A stretch of DNA of 64,000 nucleotides from Datisca glomerata (Eukaryota; Streptophyta; Magnoliopsida; Cucurbitales; Datiscaceae), in the NCBI GenBank assembly GCA_003255025.1, contig QANY01013732.1, forward strand, positions 1-64,000, in the 5' to 3' direction. Shown one piece after another: positions 11,007-23,028 of this stretch. Every line of letters begins with the position of its first letter. The first letter of the stretch is position 1. Below the pieces are notes generated by a model. That model saw only the letters and a list, made by a program, of their open reading frames with translations. It made no database searches and was not told the DNA's origin. The position numbers were made by a program, and so were the translations under genes.

Positions 11007-11468
11007 TTATTTATTAAGCCATGGACTCCTGTCTGAAAAATAGTATTGTGGGCCAGAATTGTGCGAATCACAGATGACAGTGGTTGTATTTCTAGTGATA
11101 AAGACAGAATTAAATATATCCTTGTGCAACACTACTCCAAGCTCATTGGCACCAGTAACAATGATGTTAGTGTGGATTGGAGGGTCCTTTAGTAGGCTTA
11201 TCCTAATAAAATTTCTCCTGACCATGCTAGCTTGCTTACCATGCATGTAACACATACTAAGGTACAATATGCCATTTTCTCCTATAGTGATTCCAAAGCC
11301 CCAAGCCCTTATGGGTTTTCCTTCTGCTTCTTTTAGAAATCTTGGAATGTGATTGGTAAGGATGTCAGTATTGTTATGCTTAAGTTCTTTAATGGTGGCT
11401 ATCTTCAACTGATCAACAATATCTCCATCTCTCCTATTCCTAAGGTTGATCAACATTAAACAATCCAT
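11007..11468 (-). CDS. unrecognised 153-residue ORF fragment
   Basis: An uninterrupted frame of 153 codons from ATG 11468, and the same frame stays open upstream to about 11536, where the LINE begins. That length is unusual in this decayed setting. I do not recognise the family. The middle is rich in alternating hydrophobic and polar residues (GFGITIGENG, HTNIIVTGANELG), suggesting beta strands. There is no signal peptide, no membrane segment and no zinc motif. It is cut off by the LINE, so it looks like the 3' part of a longer gene, pseudogene or integrated virus-like sequence. No function is proposed. Confidence 0.35.
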   Translation of the reverse strand: MDCLMLINLRNRRDGDIVDQLKIATIKELKHNNTDILTNHIPRFLKEAEGKPIRAWGFGITIGENGILYLSMCYMHGKQASMVRRNFIRISLLKDPPIHTNIIVTGANELGVVLHKDIFNSVFITRNTTTVICDSHNSGPQYYFSDRSPWLNK

Positions 11469-11533
11469 GATTTCAACACATTTCTTGCTGTAACCTAGTC
11501 TATAAAGGCATCTATAAAATTCTTGCCAATTGA

Positions 11534-13214
11534 TTGAAAGTTATGCTTCCTAAGATCATTAGTCCCAACCAATATGCTTTTGTCCCTGGTAGAAGGATCT
11601 CAGACAATATTTTTCTTTCCCAGGAGCTGGTTAGGAATTATCACAGAAGGAACAATATTCTTAAGTGTGCCCTCAAGGTGGACCTAATGAAAGCTTATGA
11701 CAGTGTATCCTGGAAGTTTATTAAGAAAGCTCTTGGCTGCATTGGCACTCCTCCTCAATTTACCAAATGGATTATGGGTTGCATTACTACCACCTCATTT
11801 CTATCAATATTAATAGTGAGTTATTCGGCTAATTAAGGGATCCAAAGGTCTTAGACAAAGAGATCCCATCTCCCCTACTTATTTATCATTGTGATAGAGG
11901 CTTTGACTAGCTTGCTCTGATATGCCTCCACTCTGCGTGGGTTCTAATTTCACTAGAGATGCAAAGATCTTAGCATTATCAATATGTGTTTTACGGATGA
12001 CTAGATTTTTTATAAGTGTGATATTCATTCTCTGAAGCTTATCATGGATAACCTAGAGTTTTTTTAGCTGATGTCTAGGCTGAAACTTAAACATGCTAAG
12101 AGCCATTGTTTCTTCTCTAGGGTGTCTGATTTTGTCCAACAGCAATGCATTGAGCTGTTGGGGTACCTTGGCATGCCTCTCATCTCTAGGCTGGGGAAAA
12201 ATGATTGCTCTATTTTGGTGGACAAATCCTCTTCTAAAGTGAAGGATTGAGAAGCTAAACATTTTACTTTTGCAGAGAAGCTGCAACGTATTCAGCCAGG
12301 GTTGTTGGCCATTCAAAGTTACTGGGCAGGGTTGTTCATCCTCTTAAAGAGGGTTATTTGTGGCATTCAAGCTATTATCAGGAAGTACCTTTGGTCTGAT
12401 AATGTCTTGAGGCATATAAGCTCAAAAGTAGCCTAAGAGGAAGTCTGTCAACCCAATAATAAAGGGGGTCTTGGGATTATGGATATTTTCAGTTGGAATA
12501 ATATTGCCACTGCCATGCATCTCTAGTCCCTCATCACTAACCCTTCTAGTTCCTTGTGGGGAAATTTATGTTATTCTCATCTTATAAAGAATGGTACCAT
12601 TTTCACTATATATGTTATTAATGATTGTTCTTGGGGTTACCCTCGACACCACTTGAGAGTGCTTTATAATAGATTTGGTAGGAATATGACCTTGGGTATT
12701 TGTTGGGATATCAAAATCTAAGTCTGCAGTATCATAGATATTGGTAACTAGTCTTGGCCTACAACCAACTCAGTTGCTCTTATAGCTATCAAAGAGGCTT
12801 CACTTAGCATGCCCCCTCTCCTAGCCTTTAGGCATGATAAGTGGATCTGGGATCTAGTTTTAGATAGAAACTTCTCAACAACTTCTGTCTACTACATTCT
12901 CAAGCAGCCTGGTTTGACAGTCCCTTGGGGTGACTTTGTGTGATTCTCCTACAATATTCATAAACATAGTTTCATTAGTTGGCTTCCTTACATGGATAGG
13001 CTCATTACCAATCATAAAATGGTAGGCTAGGGCATTTATATCAGCTCTGACTGCATGTTTTTCCCCTTCCCACATTGAAAGCAAAGACTATTTGTTTTTT
13101 GAATACTATTTTTCTTTTAATGTGTGGATTGTCATCACTCAAACTTGTGATCCCACTTTTCCTTCTCAAGGTGGGATCAAGCCATTGAATGGTTGGCTAA
13201 CACCATTAAAAAGA
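11534..13214 (+). pseudogene. LINE (L1-type) ORF2 remnant: reverse transcriptase and 3' region
   Basis: Begins abruptly inside the RT domain (5' truncated, as is usual for LINEs). Visible are QYAFVPGRRISDN, the KVDLMKAYDSVSW motif of RT region A (near 11680), a degenerate GDPLSP-like and FTDD-like segment near 11990, and HAKSHCFFS. Then come the GGLGI motif (near 12470) and zf-RVT-like downstream sequence ending near 13200. Several frame changes and stops occur after 11836. In intact LINEs this enzyme primes reverse transcription at nicked DNA. The frame resumes at about 13484 after a short insertion. Confidence 0.75.
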
Positions 13215-13483
13215 AAGACCTTATACACTTATAAATGTTAATTTTATGAGGGTTAAAAACACTTGTTAAACATATTCGTAGGGGTTAAAAATCCTATTAA
13301 ATAATGTTCTACATAAGTTGGAAAACCTTGTAAAAATAAAAAAAACCACAGCGTTCGTCGTAGGGGCAACACGCCCTACGAAAAAATGCGGACTTTATAC
13401 GAGATCAGTTGTCATAGGTTTCATGGATTACTTTTTATAAGATTTTTTGTCTCCTATGGAATGTCATATTTGTTGTAGTGTTT
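13215..13483. mobile_element. CACTA-end fragment inserted in the LINE
   Basis: The LINE reading frame breaks here and resumes at about 13484. The right end read on the minus strand begins cactacaacaaatatgac, the terminal motif of CACTA elements. It is followed by ttt, a possible 3-bp target repeat. Inside is an inverted repeat, cgtaggg-gcaacacg-ccctacg (about 13358-13380). The left end does not show a CACTA motif, so the copy is incomplete. Confidence 0.5.
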
Positions 13484-13800
13484 GAAGCCTCATTCTAAAA
13501 ATTGCTTTCAATTCCTTTGTATATAATATCTGGATTGAGAGAAATTCTTGGATTTTTAGGGTGAAATTAGAGAGAGGGTCTGTATTTGGAAATCTATCAT
13601 TAACTCTGTTGAGGATTGACTGTGGAACCACCCTCTCATCCCTAATTCCTGTCAATAGATGGCTTTTTGGCTAGGTGGAACCTCCCTCCCCACTTGCTTG
13701 AGAATCCCCATTGAGGTAGTTTTGCTTTGATGGTTTTGTTGGCTTTGCCTTGGTCCTGTCGTTGGCTCTGCCTTTGTTTGTAATTTTCCGTATTTTAATG
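13484..13800 (+). pseudogene. LINE ORF2 C-terminal remnant
   Basis: Continues the LINE at 11534-13214. The segment IAFNSFVYNIWIERNSWIF (near 13500) is the conserved end of plant LINE ORF2 (usually YxIWxERNxRxF). A short 3' tail with ttgtttgtaattttccgt and ataaaaaaat (near 13815) is a plausible degraded LINE 3' end. Confidence 0.65.
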
Positions 13801-16800
13801 TATTTGGCTTGTTATAAAAAAATAGTTTAAACCGTAAATATAGAAATAAAAGTATATAATACTTCAAATATAGTAAAAAAGGAAATCTATGCTATTCAAA
13901 ATGTATGAACACATAAAATAGTAAAATAGGAACAAATGTCCATATATAATGTATAGTATTAAGTATAGTTACCTTACATATATAATTATTTCCGTATCTA
14001 ATATATAATATTAAGTATAGTTGCCTTACACATATAGTTAAAGAATAATTATATAAAAATTAACTAAATGAAAACATAAAAAATGGATCAATTAATTCTT
14101 TTGAAGTTTGATTTCAAAATAAATAAATGCTTTCATTTTATAAGAAAAATACTAATATAAAACGGAAAACAATAAAACAATTGATTGATTATAGGGGTTA
14201 ATATGTCTACTAAAAATTGTTATAACTTTTAAAATGATAAAATTGGTATAAATCTAAAGAATGAAAAATGTTGAAAAAATCTAAATGGATGTGTGAAAAC
14301 TGTTATTTAATGTAATTTTTATAGAAAATATATGGAAGAAAATCCCATGAATTTCAAAAACATTGGAAATATGAGTTTTTAGTCAAATATTCCATTTGGA
14401 AAATTTATTTTGTTAAATAGCTGAAAATAGTAACAGTTAGGAGAATCACCATTTTTGCAAAAAGTCAACAAAATTAAAATAGATTTACCATAATACCGAT
14501 GAGTTTCGTTTATGGTAGGTTTTATCCATATTAATAACTATATTAAATAAATTTTAAAATTTTAAAATTTAGAATTTGGAAAAAATTTGTCCATTTTAGA
14601 TTACTTAAAAATTAAAAGAATTGACTTATTATATTTCATTATAAATAATAAACATTTCAATTATTTTGTATCTACAATATTAATATTCATATATACCTAT
14701 TATATTTAGTTATAAACAATCAATATATACTCTTCTAAAATGCAATACATTAACAAATTCATATAAATAGTTAATGCTATGATGATATATTTTGATACTC
14801 CTAAATATTTTTGTTAATAGTCCTTATAGTCTTTTTTAATGAAATTTATGTAAATAATTACTATTACAAGTTTACTAAAGTAATTATTATATACTAATAA
14901 ATAATTATAAAAATAATGTAAATAATTACTGAAATCTAAATAAATATTTGTGATACGTAGTTTTCAAATTTTTACTCTGTAATAACCATTAATAGTCTAT
15001 AATTTATTATAAATATATTTTTTGTAAATATAATACATGTGTATGCTGCAAAAGGTGTAAAGGAATTGCGGAAAGGCAAAACAATGATAATTTTTTCATA
15101 AATGGATATTATTTTTTCATTTTAGACCCATAAAATATCTGCCTGAATATCTAAAAAACACAGATTTTTTCTAAAATAAAGGACGGTTCGATCTTTAATA
15201 AAATCTATAAAAGATATGACAGATTTAAAGAATAATAGGAGACTTGAAAAAAACCACTGCAATCCATGAAAAGTTTGAACAATAAATGATTTTGAAAATT
15301 AATTGGATAGAAATATTTGTTTCCTAAAATAAAGGAACATTGCAACAATTGGTGTTAAGTAGAAAAAAAAATTTAGCAATTAGGTATATAAATTGCACAA
15401 AAAATAAAAAATCATTTATTATTTATCAATTAATATTAATTAACTTAGAAATGGTATAAATAGAAAATAAAATTATGATCAAAGCAAAATGATAATAATA
15501 TTTAAAAATTGCTAAAACCTTCTTAGAAAGGTTAAATGCCATAAAATCTATTGAAAATAGACATATACACGTCACTATTAAAAGATCTCAACACACTATT
15601 AAATAATTTACCGTTATAGGATGAAAGAATTTACAAGCCATATTCCCACTTCCTTCTACAAGGAAATTGAAAAAGCCATTTGCTGTAAAACCGAAGCTCG
15701 CGCGAATTTTGAAAAATCTTTCCTCAGTTCTGGTATTTTTTGGTATATAATTAATACTTTGATTAATTCATTTTGCCTCTCATTTTTTCAAAAATTTCTG
15801 AAAATTTCTCTCTCCTTACATTCAAAACGTTCAAATAAAGTTGTCTCATCTCACTCAATTTTTTTGAAAACCAGTAGTGTATTTTAATTTGGATTCGTGC
15901 GCGTGCACAAACATATGAGAGCGGTTCCGCTTACCAATGGTCATAATCAATATTTTGTCCATAAAATTCATCTTATCCAATGACTAAGAGTCTTAATTTT
16001 TTATCTTCAAAATTCATTTTTAATTACTTATTACCAATGGTCATAATAAATATCTCGCTCATTACTTTTTTTCTTTTTTCATGCACCGTAATTTCAAATA
16101 GAAAACAGAAAAAATATTATGATCAATCTTAAATAAAAACTCTCTGCCATAAATTAAATCATGTTTGCTGCCTCAAAAAATTTTTATGGTCATGGGTCGT
16201 GACAATCAAAAGAAAACGCATAAATATTTGTTATAAAAATTAAAATTTTTATGCAAAATCTATACAAATCAGAAAATCAAATGGTCAAGAAAAATCAAAT
16301 CCTAGTCGCACCAAGGTTTTTTGAAACAACGTGTTTTTCTGTTAATTGGCAAAATTATATTTATTTTGTTATTTTCATTATGAGGGATAGTTGATTTTGA
16401 TAGTATTTTTGGGATTGATTATAGATATATATATATATATATGCATGTATATAACTTAATTCTTTCCCGCCTAGTTTTATCTCTAGTATTTCATGATTAT
16501 GGTTTCTACTTTGATCTCCCAATTGATAATATTCCCAATGTAATCTTGGTACAATCTTGAATATTAGATAGCCCATTCTCACGGCAATACGGAGGATCTT
16601 TGCGAAAGTTTCAATAATTTACTGGCCTCCAAGACCTGTTTCAAGAAAGAATCATAAAAACAAGAGACTTGGTTAGTTGGTAAACTAGTTACGGATCGTG
16701 GAATTAAGTCAACAGCAATGGAAAATATTTTAAGGAAAAGCTAGGGCGTAGAGGACAGCATGGAGGTAATGGTTTTGAAAAATAATATTTTTTTGTTCAA

Positions 16801-16900
16801 AATCAAATGCAATTTGGATATGAGAAGGATTGAGGATAAAAGCCCCTACAGCTTTAAGGGAAGCCTTTTAATCCTGAAAAATATGAACATAACACACCAG
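13801..16900. other. 3.1 kb AT-rich DNA, no gene recognised
   Basis: No coding region is supported. A roughly 60-bp phrase (tatataatatatagtattaagtatagtt-g/a-ccttac) is repeated in tandem at about 13945-14040. An (AT)n run lies at about 16424-16442. The 88-residue plus-strand frame at 15621 and the 73-residue minus frame at 16361 have no family features. The block sits inside the nest, so it must have been inserted, but I see no termini. Confidence 0.4.
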
Positions 16901-16904
16901 TAGC

Positions 16905-17480
16905 CGAATTGAACTTCTGTTTCTGCCCAATTTGGATGCAAATTCAAGATCTTCCCTCTGTCTGGGTTTCGGAAGAAATAAGAAGCAGACCAGCTTTACA
17001 AGTTGGATCCATTATAGAAATTGATGAGTGTACTTTAAAGGGATGCCTTTCAAGATCTGTTAGGGTTCATGTTTTATTTGCTATTAGCTAGCCTCTAATT
17101 CCGGGAGTGTAGGCTAAGTGGAAAAGCAAACTCCAAGTGGAATTATACCTCATGATTTTAGAGCCTGTAATAAGAGGAAGAATTTGAAGAAAGATGAAGA
17201 GTTGATGTTTGAGGAATTGCTGAGAACTGAGAAATATCAAAACAGCTATGAATATTAGAATTTTTTTTGCTACGGAGAGAAGTGGATGCTCAGGTAGTGT
17301 GGATACTAATCAGTTTCAAGAGGGGCCAGGATCTTGACATTTTGGACGAAGGCCACTAGTCACCAGGTCAGTAGTTTCAGGGAAGAAAGATAGAGGGCCA
17401 ACAGAGCAGGTTTCTGGTAAGTCTTTAATGTTTCCTAAGGAGGGTGAGAACTCAGGTATATCTGATTTAATCAATTTCAA
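16905..17480 (+). pseudogene. LINE ORF1 remnant (DUF4283-like)
   Basis: The frame near 16909 reads FCPIWMQIQDLPSVWVSEE and later VLFAIS-stop-PLIPGV, matching the DUF4283 pattern of plant LINE ORF1 and related gag-like proteins (W-x-Q-I-x-L-P then PL-x-G). The following zinc-knuckle region is unrecognisable and stops are frequent. ORF1 proteins bind LINE RNA. This one is dead. It belongs with the ORF2 remnant at 18090-18990. Confidence 0.6.
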
Positions 17481-18089
17481 AAAAAAAAATTACTCTCAAC
17501 ATATTATTAATAGTCAAAGGAGTGAATATATGGTCATTCACAAGGCAACTCAGGATGATAGGTTTGCCTCTAGTAATGATGACTGTAATAGAAAAAAAGA
17601 GGGCTAGAAATAAGACAGATGATTTGATCCAAGAATTGAATTTTAATGAGATGCTTAATTATTCTTCCATAATTCATAGTAAGGACGTGGAAGATGGGGT
17701 TGTCATGGCTTACCCAATTAAGTCATAAGAGCCCCAATGAGCCTACCGGTATGAAACTATAAGAAGCTATCTAACAAAATGATAGTTCTTGATTTAAAGG
17801 ATTTTCTTATCCAATATAAAGGTAGAAAAGTTGATTAAAAATGGAATTATGATCTTTATCATGTAATAGAAACTGTAAGGTTGTCTAGGGGTATGATTGT
17901 TTTCTAGAATCATGTTATTGATGTCAAAAGTGTTTTTAATACCAATAATTTATTGATTTAGTCATTAGAGTTATTTCCCATTTATTTTTTGTTGATCACA
18001 ATGTTTTAGTCACTCATGTGGATTCTATTTCTTGTAGTAATCTAAATATGTGCATTTTAAAATATTGTAACGTCTCTGAACAAATAATG
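17481..18089 (+). other. LINE interior, decayed
   Basis: Lies between ORF1-like and ORF2-like pieces in the same orientation. The 68-residue frame at 17522 has no recognised domain. The ORF2 endonuclease and most of the RT are absent, so the LINE copy has a large internal deletion. Confidence 0.4.
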
Positions 18090-18990
18090 AAGTTAGATAA
18101 AAATAATCTATGATTTAATGAGAATGTTAACTATAGTAGAAAAAAATATTATCTTAAAATTTTTTAATATTCCCCGACATGATAATAAAGATAAGTACCT
18201 AGGTTTACCTATTGACTGGGAAAGTCAAAATCAGCCATCTATGCTATGTTATTACAAAGAATAGAAAATAGAACTTCTGTTTCGAAAGTCTTCTATCTCT
18301 TGGAATCTGTGGCTCAGGCTTTTACCTAGCCATATGATTACTTTTAAGCTCCACAAAAGAGTATTTACCTTAATCTACAGGCTGCCATTATGAGGTTCTG
18401 GACCTTTGGTGGTCCAAAGATAAAGATGATATGGGTATTAGTTGGGCTTCTCGCTCTAAAATGACTTCCAGTAAATGGTGTGGGGGTTTGGGTTTTAGAG
18501 ATTTAGAGGATTTTAATCTAGCTTTAATAGCAAAACACGCATGGCTTAATCTTAATAACCCCAATGTTTTGTGTGCTTGGCTGTTAAAGAGCTTATAATT
18601 GTCATTTTTTTTAGGCTAAGGCTGGGAAAACCTCTTCTTGGGCTTGGAAAAGCCTTTAGAGGATTGGCAATGGATTATTTGTTAATGTATGGAATGAGGC
18701 TTAGGTTCCTGATTTTCCAAATTTATCTGACTGTAAGGCTCGAAATGTAATTTTAGTTGCTGACCTAATTTTACCCAACTTCCTAGGATGAAATAGTGAT
18801 CTTGTCTATTCACTCTTTCTTATTTAGATTTCTAAAAGAATTCTATCTATCCTTATTTCAATTTTCTTAAAACCTGAATTTTTGGTGTGGCCTAGCAAAA
18901 ATGGGATTTTTCACAATCAAAGCATGTTACAACTACTTACACACTTTAAAATTGCAAGAAATTGATAAAGGACACAATTTACTATGGTAG
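18090..18990 (+). pseudogene. LINE ORF2 3' remnant
   Basis: The frame near 18480-18600 reads GGLGFRDLEDFNLALIAKHAW, the strongly conserved segment downstream of plant LINE RT. It is followed by a tryptophan-rich piece (SWAWKSL) and, near 18890, WPSKNGIF, matching the zf-RVT region (W-x-x-x-x-x-G-x-F). Frame changes separate the pieces. This is a different LINE copy from the one at 11534. Confidence 0.7.
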
Positions 18991-19003
18991 TCAATCCTAA
19001 ATT

Positions 19004-19386
19004 TTGGAAGTAAATATGGCATGCAAAAGTACTGACCTTCTCTCTTTCGTTTATGCTGACAAGAACATGAACAAAAGATCCTTCATTCCTAAGACGTTGA
19101 TGTGCGACTGTCTATTACTTATAACTGCCAAGAACGGGACTGGTGCATCCTCCTCGATTCGAGCAGAGAGATTAACGTCACCTACATCCCTGCCCTTGTT
19201 CCCGTTGTAGAGGATGTGGGTACATCGTCTTTGTCTTCTCAGATTCCTCAGGCTATCCCCGTTCCTGCCTTCCGCCGCGTGGTTGTCTCAAGCCCCTCAG
19301 AGTCTGCTAATTTCGAGCAAGAAGAAGAAGAGGAAGAGCAGGTGAAAAGAAGAGGAGGAACGGCGAGAGGAAGAAGAGGAGGATAT
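19004..19386 (+). other. spacer with acidic/basic low-complexity ORF
   Basis: A 102-residue frame (from 19102) has an EEEEEEQ run followed by an RRGG-rich tail, from a GAAGAG-rich DNA stretch. It resembles the end of some transposon-encoded ORFs but matches nothing I can name, and it runs into the next repeat. I would not annotate it as a gene. Confidence 0.35.
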
Positions 19387-19823
19387 TGTTGGAATATGTC
19401 CATAAAGTAGCGTGTAATAACTATTTATTTGTATTCATTATTTCTCAGACATTAGTATTATTAAATTTTTATGAATAAATGGAAAGTTTTATTTTAAATT
19501 AGTGTGTTTATAAATTACTCAAGTTCTAGAACTTTCATCAACAAACGAAGAGTGAAGATAGAGGCGTCTCCAGACGAACTCTTCTGAAAAAGTTCAGAAT
19601 GATATTCACAGTCGTAGGATCGACTGGCCAATCGGATCCGATTACGACTGTTAGACTGAACCAATTGATGTCAATCTTGAGGCATGAGAGTGGAGACTCA
19701 AATGGCTATTAGCTTTATTCATGTGAGTCCATCCGGTCTCAGAAATAACTCATGAGAACAGGAATAGAGAAACGAAGTAAATTGGATCAAAATGTGTTTT
19801 GGTGCCAAGACATATTTCCTACA
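19387..19823. mobile_element. solo-LTR-like fragment
   Basis: Begins tgttggaatatgtcc and ends gacatatttcctaca, so the ends form an imperfect inverted repeat with TG...CA termini, as in copia LTRs. No internal domains lie beside it. The flanking five bases (gatat and cctat) do not match, so a clean solo LTR is not proved. Confidence 0.5.
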
Positions 19824-19955
19824 CCTATATGTGATGGGTGATGTCACTTAATTAGATAGGTATGATTATTTGTATTGAAATTAGTTGTTTTATTATTTTC
19901 TAATTATTAGATAATTAGTAAATAAAAATTAATTAATTAATTAATTAATTTAGGA
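19824..19955. other. AT-rich flank of the Ogre-like element
   Basis: Includes an (AATT)n run at about 19925-19950, immediately before the LTR. Confidence 0.4.
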
Positions 19956-20786
19956 TGTGATCGGTCACCCAATTTTAAAACAAAAAATTTTTGTCTACGA
20001 AAACTCAAAGTTGGTTCGGGAGTCATTTGTGTGTGGGGAATGTATTAGCATCCCTCAACACCCATTTATAAAATGGTTACCAAATTTAATCAAATTCTAT
20101 TGAAAATTTATTTTAAAATAAAAGTTAAAGAAAATCATTTTTTGAATGTCTCATAAAATACATTTTGTATCATAAAAATAACAAAATAAATAACATTTAA
20201 TGGGTGGTACAGAGGCCATCGATTTTTTTTTTATATAATTTTTAAGTCAAAGCGTTATTAGAGTTATTCTCGGTATCTCATGAATAACTCCTCACCTCAG
20301 TAGTTCGAGAAATTTTGTATCCCAAAAATCTCAAAGTCCATCATAGGGTTCTTTTTAGTGAAAACTAGATAATGAAATTAACAAAATTTAAATCTAATTG
20401 TTATGATTTTAACTTATGAGCACTAATTCTAGTGATAAGAGAATGAAATAAGAATTATATTATAATCATGACAATATGACAATGATACATAAATAAATAT
20501 GGGATATGGAGAACAATAATTATGAAGAAAAAAGGGTAAGAAAAGTTAAAAAATGATAAAATATGTGACAAATTTAAAGATGTTGTGAAAAGTAAAAAAT
20601 ATGTAGAATATGTAAAAGAACGGAAGAAAGAAGTATCAATTGAAATAAACATAAGATTTTATCATATGTTCATAAAAGAAAAATAAAATGAAAGGAAAGG
20701 AAAGGAAAAGAGAGAAGAATTAACAATAAAAAATGCTAAAAGGCAGAAAGCTATGGCAAGATTTTATCCTTTTTCAATTAATATAA

Positions 20787-20820
<34 letters not shown>

Positions 20821-23009
20821 GAAATTGAACGAAAAATTATAAAAAATAGAATTTTTGGGACATAAATATGCCCATTTTTGTAATTTTGAATATTTAATCT
20901 ACTAATGACCATTTTTCCTTTTTTCTCTCATTAGTCATTGCTAATCAAATAGGAAGTGAATGATCATTGGTGATAACTAGTTCAAATAAGTGTCACTAAA
21001 AAAAGATAAAAAAAATAAGCTTTCAAAATAGAATATTTTTTTTGGGACATAAATATTCTCATTTTTATTTTGTACTAGCTAGTTTACTAATTACCATTTT
21101 TTTTTCTTTCTTCATTACTAGGCATGATCATGGATGGTAACGAGTTTAAATAAGTGTCACTAAAATGATGAACAAAATCTAAAAAAAGAAAAGATTTGTA
21201 AGAACATAAAAAAAATAAAAGTTTAAATATTGACATAATCTTGTATAGAGATTTTACTCTTTATTTTATGTATTTTTTTATGTATGAGAAAGTATCATAT
21301 GGGATCTTTGCATCAAATGTACATTTTCAACTCATTAAAAAGTTGATTCACATTGAGTTAATTTTACACCCCTCAAAAGACTTATCATCATCCTCATTGA
21401 TTGAGTTGATGACAAAAACATTTTATTATCAAACTTGTATACAAATTATCAATGCATGAAAATAAAATTTAAGATTAAGAGTAGGAGAAATGGTAAAGAA
21501 TGAATAAACAACGTATGTATGAAAAAAGAAACAAAAAAATACCAACTACATGAGTATGAAGAAGAGAGATGATGAAGAATAATGAACAAGATATATTGTA
21601 AGCCAAAGTGCAAGAAATTTAAACTATCTTAAGAAAAAGAACGGAAGAAGACGAAAGATGAATAGAAGTGTAGACTCTCTTTCTCTCTCTCTCTTAGAAA
21701 GTATCTCCTATTTTCTCTCACACACTCTCTCTAAATGATATTCTTTCCTTCTTTCTCTCTAAAATCATCTTTCATTCTCACTCTCCAATACTATTTTCAA
21801 GTGAAGACCTCCCCTCTATTTATAGAAAAACTTAGGGTTTCACTTTTTATTTTTAGTCATTTTGCTCTTTTTTATTTATTTTTTAGTCATTGGACAATTC
21901 TTCTTATTTTTAGGCCTTAGACTATTTTTCAAATTATACATGTAGTCTTAGACTAGTATATGGGACAACAAAATTTATATATTTAAAGTATTAAACTTAG
22001 AAGGTGTAGATAAGTATTTTGATCGAGAAAATACTATATGGATAAGGAGAACTGAAACCTCGACTTATTTGGGTTTAATGAAATGACAGAATTATGAAAT
22101 GGATCTGGATAGACACATGCTTCGACTTCGACTCAATTAGAATTCAATTTAACCATATTAATTGAAACGCACCAGGCGCTGATACCGCGCTTCGACTGCG
22201 ACAAAGTCAGTTCGATTTAACCAAAGATAAATAGACGACATGGACTTAGATAAAAACAAGCTTCGACCTCGACTCGATGCGGGTTCGATTTAACCATATT
22301 AATTGAAACAGACCAGGCGCTGACACCGGGCTTCGACCACGACAAAGTTGAGTTCGATTTAACCAAGGAAACGACGCGAAACTGGATAGACACAGAATTC
22401 GACCTCAGCTCGATGCGAGTTCGATTTAACTGAAGAAATGACACGGGCCTAGATAGACGCATGTTTCGACCTTGACTTGTTGCGGGTTCGATTTAACCGT
22501 ATTAATTTGAAGAGAAAACAGACCTGGATAAAGACAAGCTTCGACCTTAATTCAATTCGGGTTTGATTTAACCAGAGAAATTTGAAAGAAAATGGACCTA
22601 AATAGACACATGCTTCGACCTCGACTCAATTCAGGTTCGAACCAAAGATATTGAAGGAAAATGGACCTGGATAGACTTAGGCTTCGACCTTGACTCAATT
22701 CAGGTTCGATTAAACCGAGATATTGAAATGAAATTTGATCTCATTTTTACAAATTTCATATGGTACAAGAGCTAGACTAATGCAGGCTCTAAATGTTGGA
22801 AAGTCATGTGTGGATTTTGAAAGAATATCCTTAATGATTCATGCATTTGAATTGTATCAAAACAAAGGAATGTAATGCACGTCTATGCATTATAATTCTT
22901 GAATATAAATGCAAAGTAGCGAGTTTGCATGCATGCATGCTATGCATGATTGTGAACATTTGTAAGAAAATTATTTGATAATTTTTTTGAAAATCGACTA
23001 ATGTAGCCA
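19956..23009 (-). repeat. 3' LTR of Ogre-like element (about 3.05 kb)
   Basis: The left end tgtgatcggtcaccc matches 42544. The match with the other copy holds to about 21755, including an (AAT)n run at about 20788-20818 and a CT-rich run at 21675-21755. Beyond that only this copy exists. A TATAAATA promoter box (minus) is at 21817-21824, and a minisatellite occupies 22110-22735. I set the inner end at the ca before the purine tract at 23012. That boundary is inferred. Confidence 0.65.
22110..22735. repeat. minisatellite in Ogre-like LTR, about 70-100 bp units
   Basis: About nine diverged copies of a phrase of the form gacctggatagacacatgcttcgacctcgactcaattcgggttcgatttaacc, some separated by an extra segment caccaggcgctga. 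The ggttcgatt core repeats with the phrase and resembles a tRNA B-box. It lies upstream of the LTR TATA box on the minus strand. Confidence 0.75.
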
Positions 23010-23011
23010 TA

Positions 23012-23028
23012 TCTTTCTCCCCTCAAAA
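23012..23028 (-). promoter_or_regulatory. candidate polypurine tract of Ogre-like element
   Basis: The minus strand reads ttttgaggggagaaaga, purine-rich and at the junction of interior and LTR. Confidence 0.5.
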
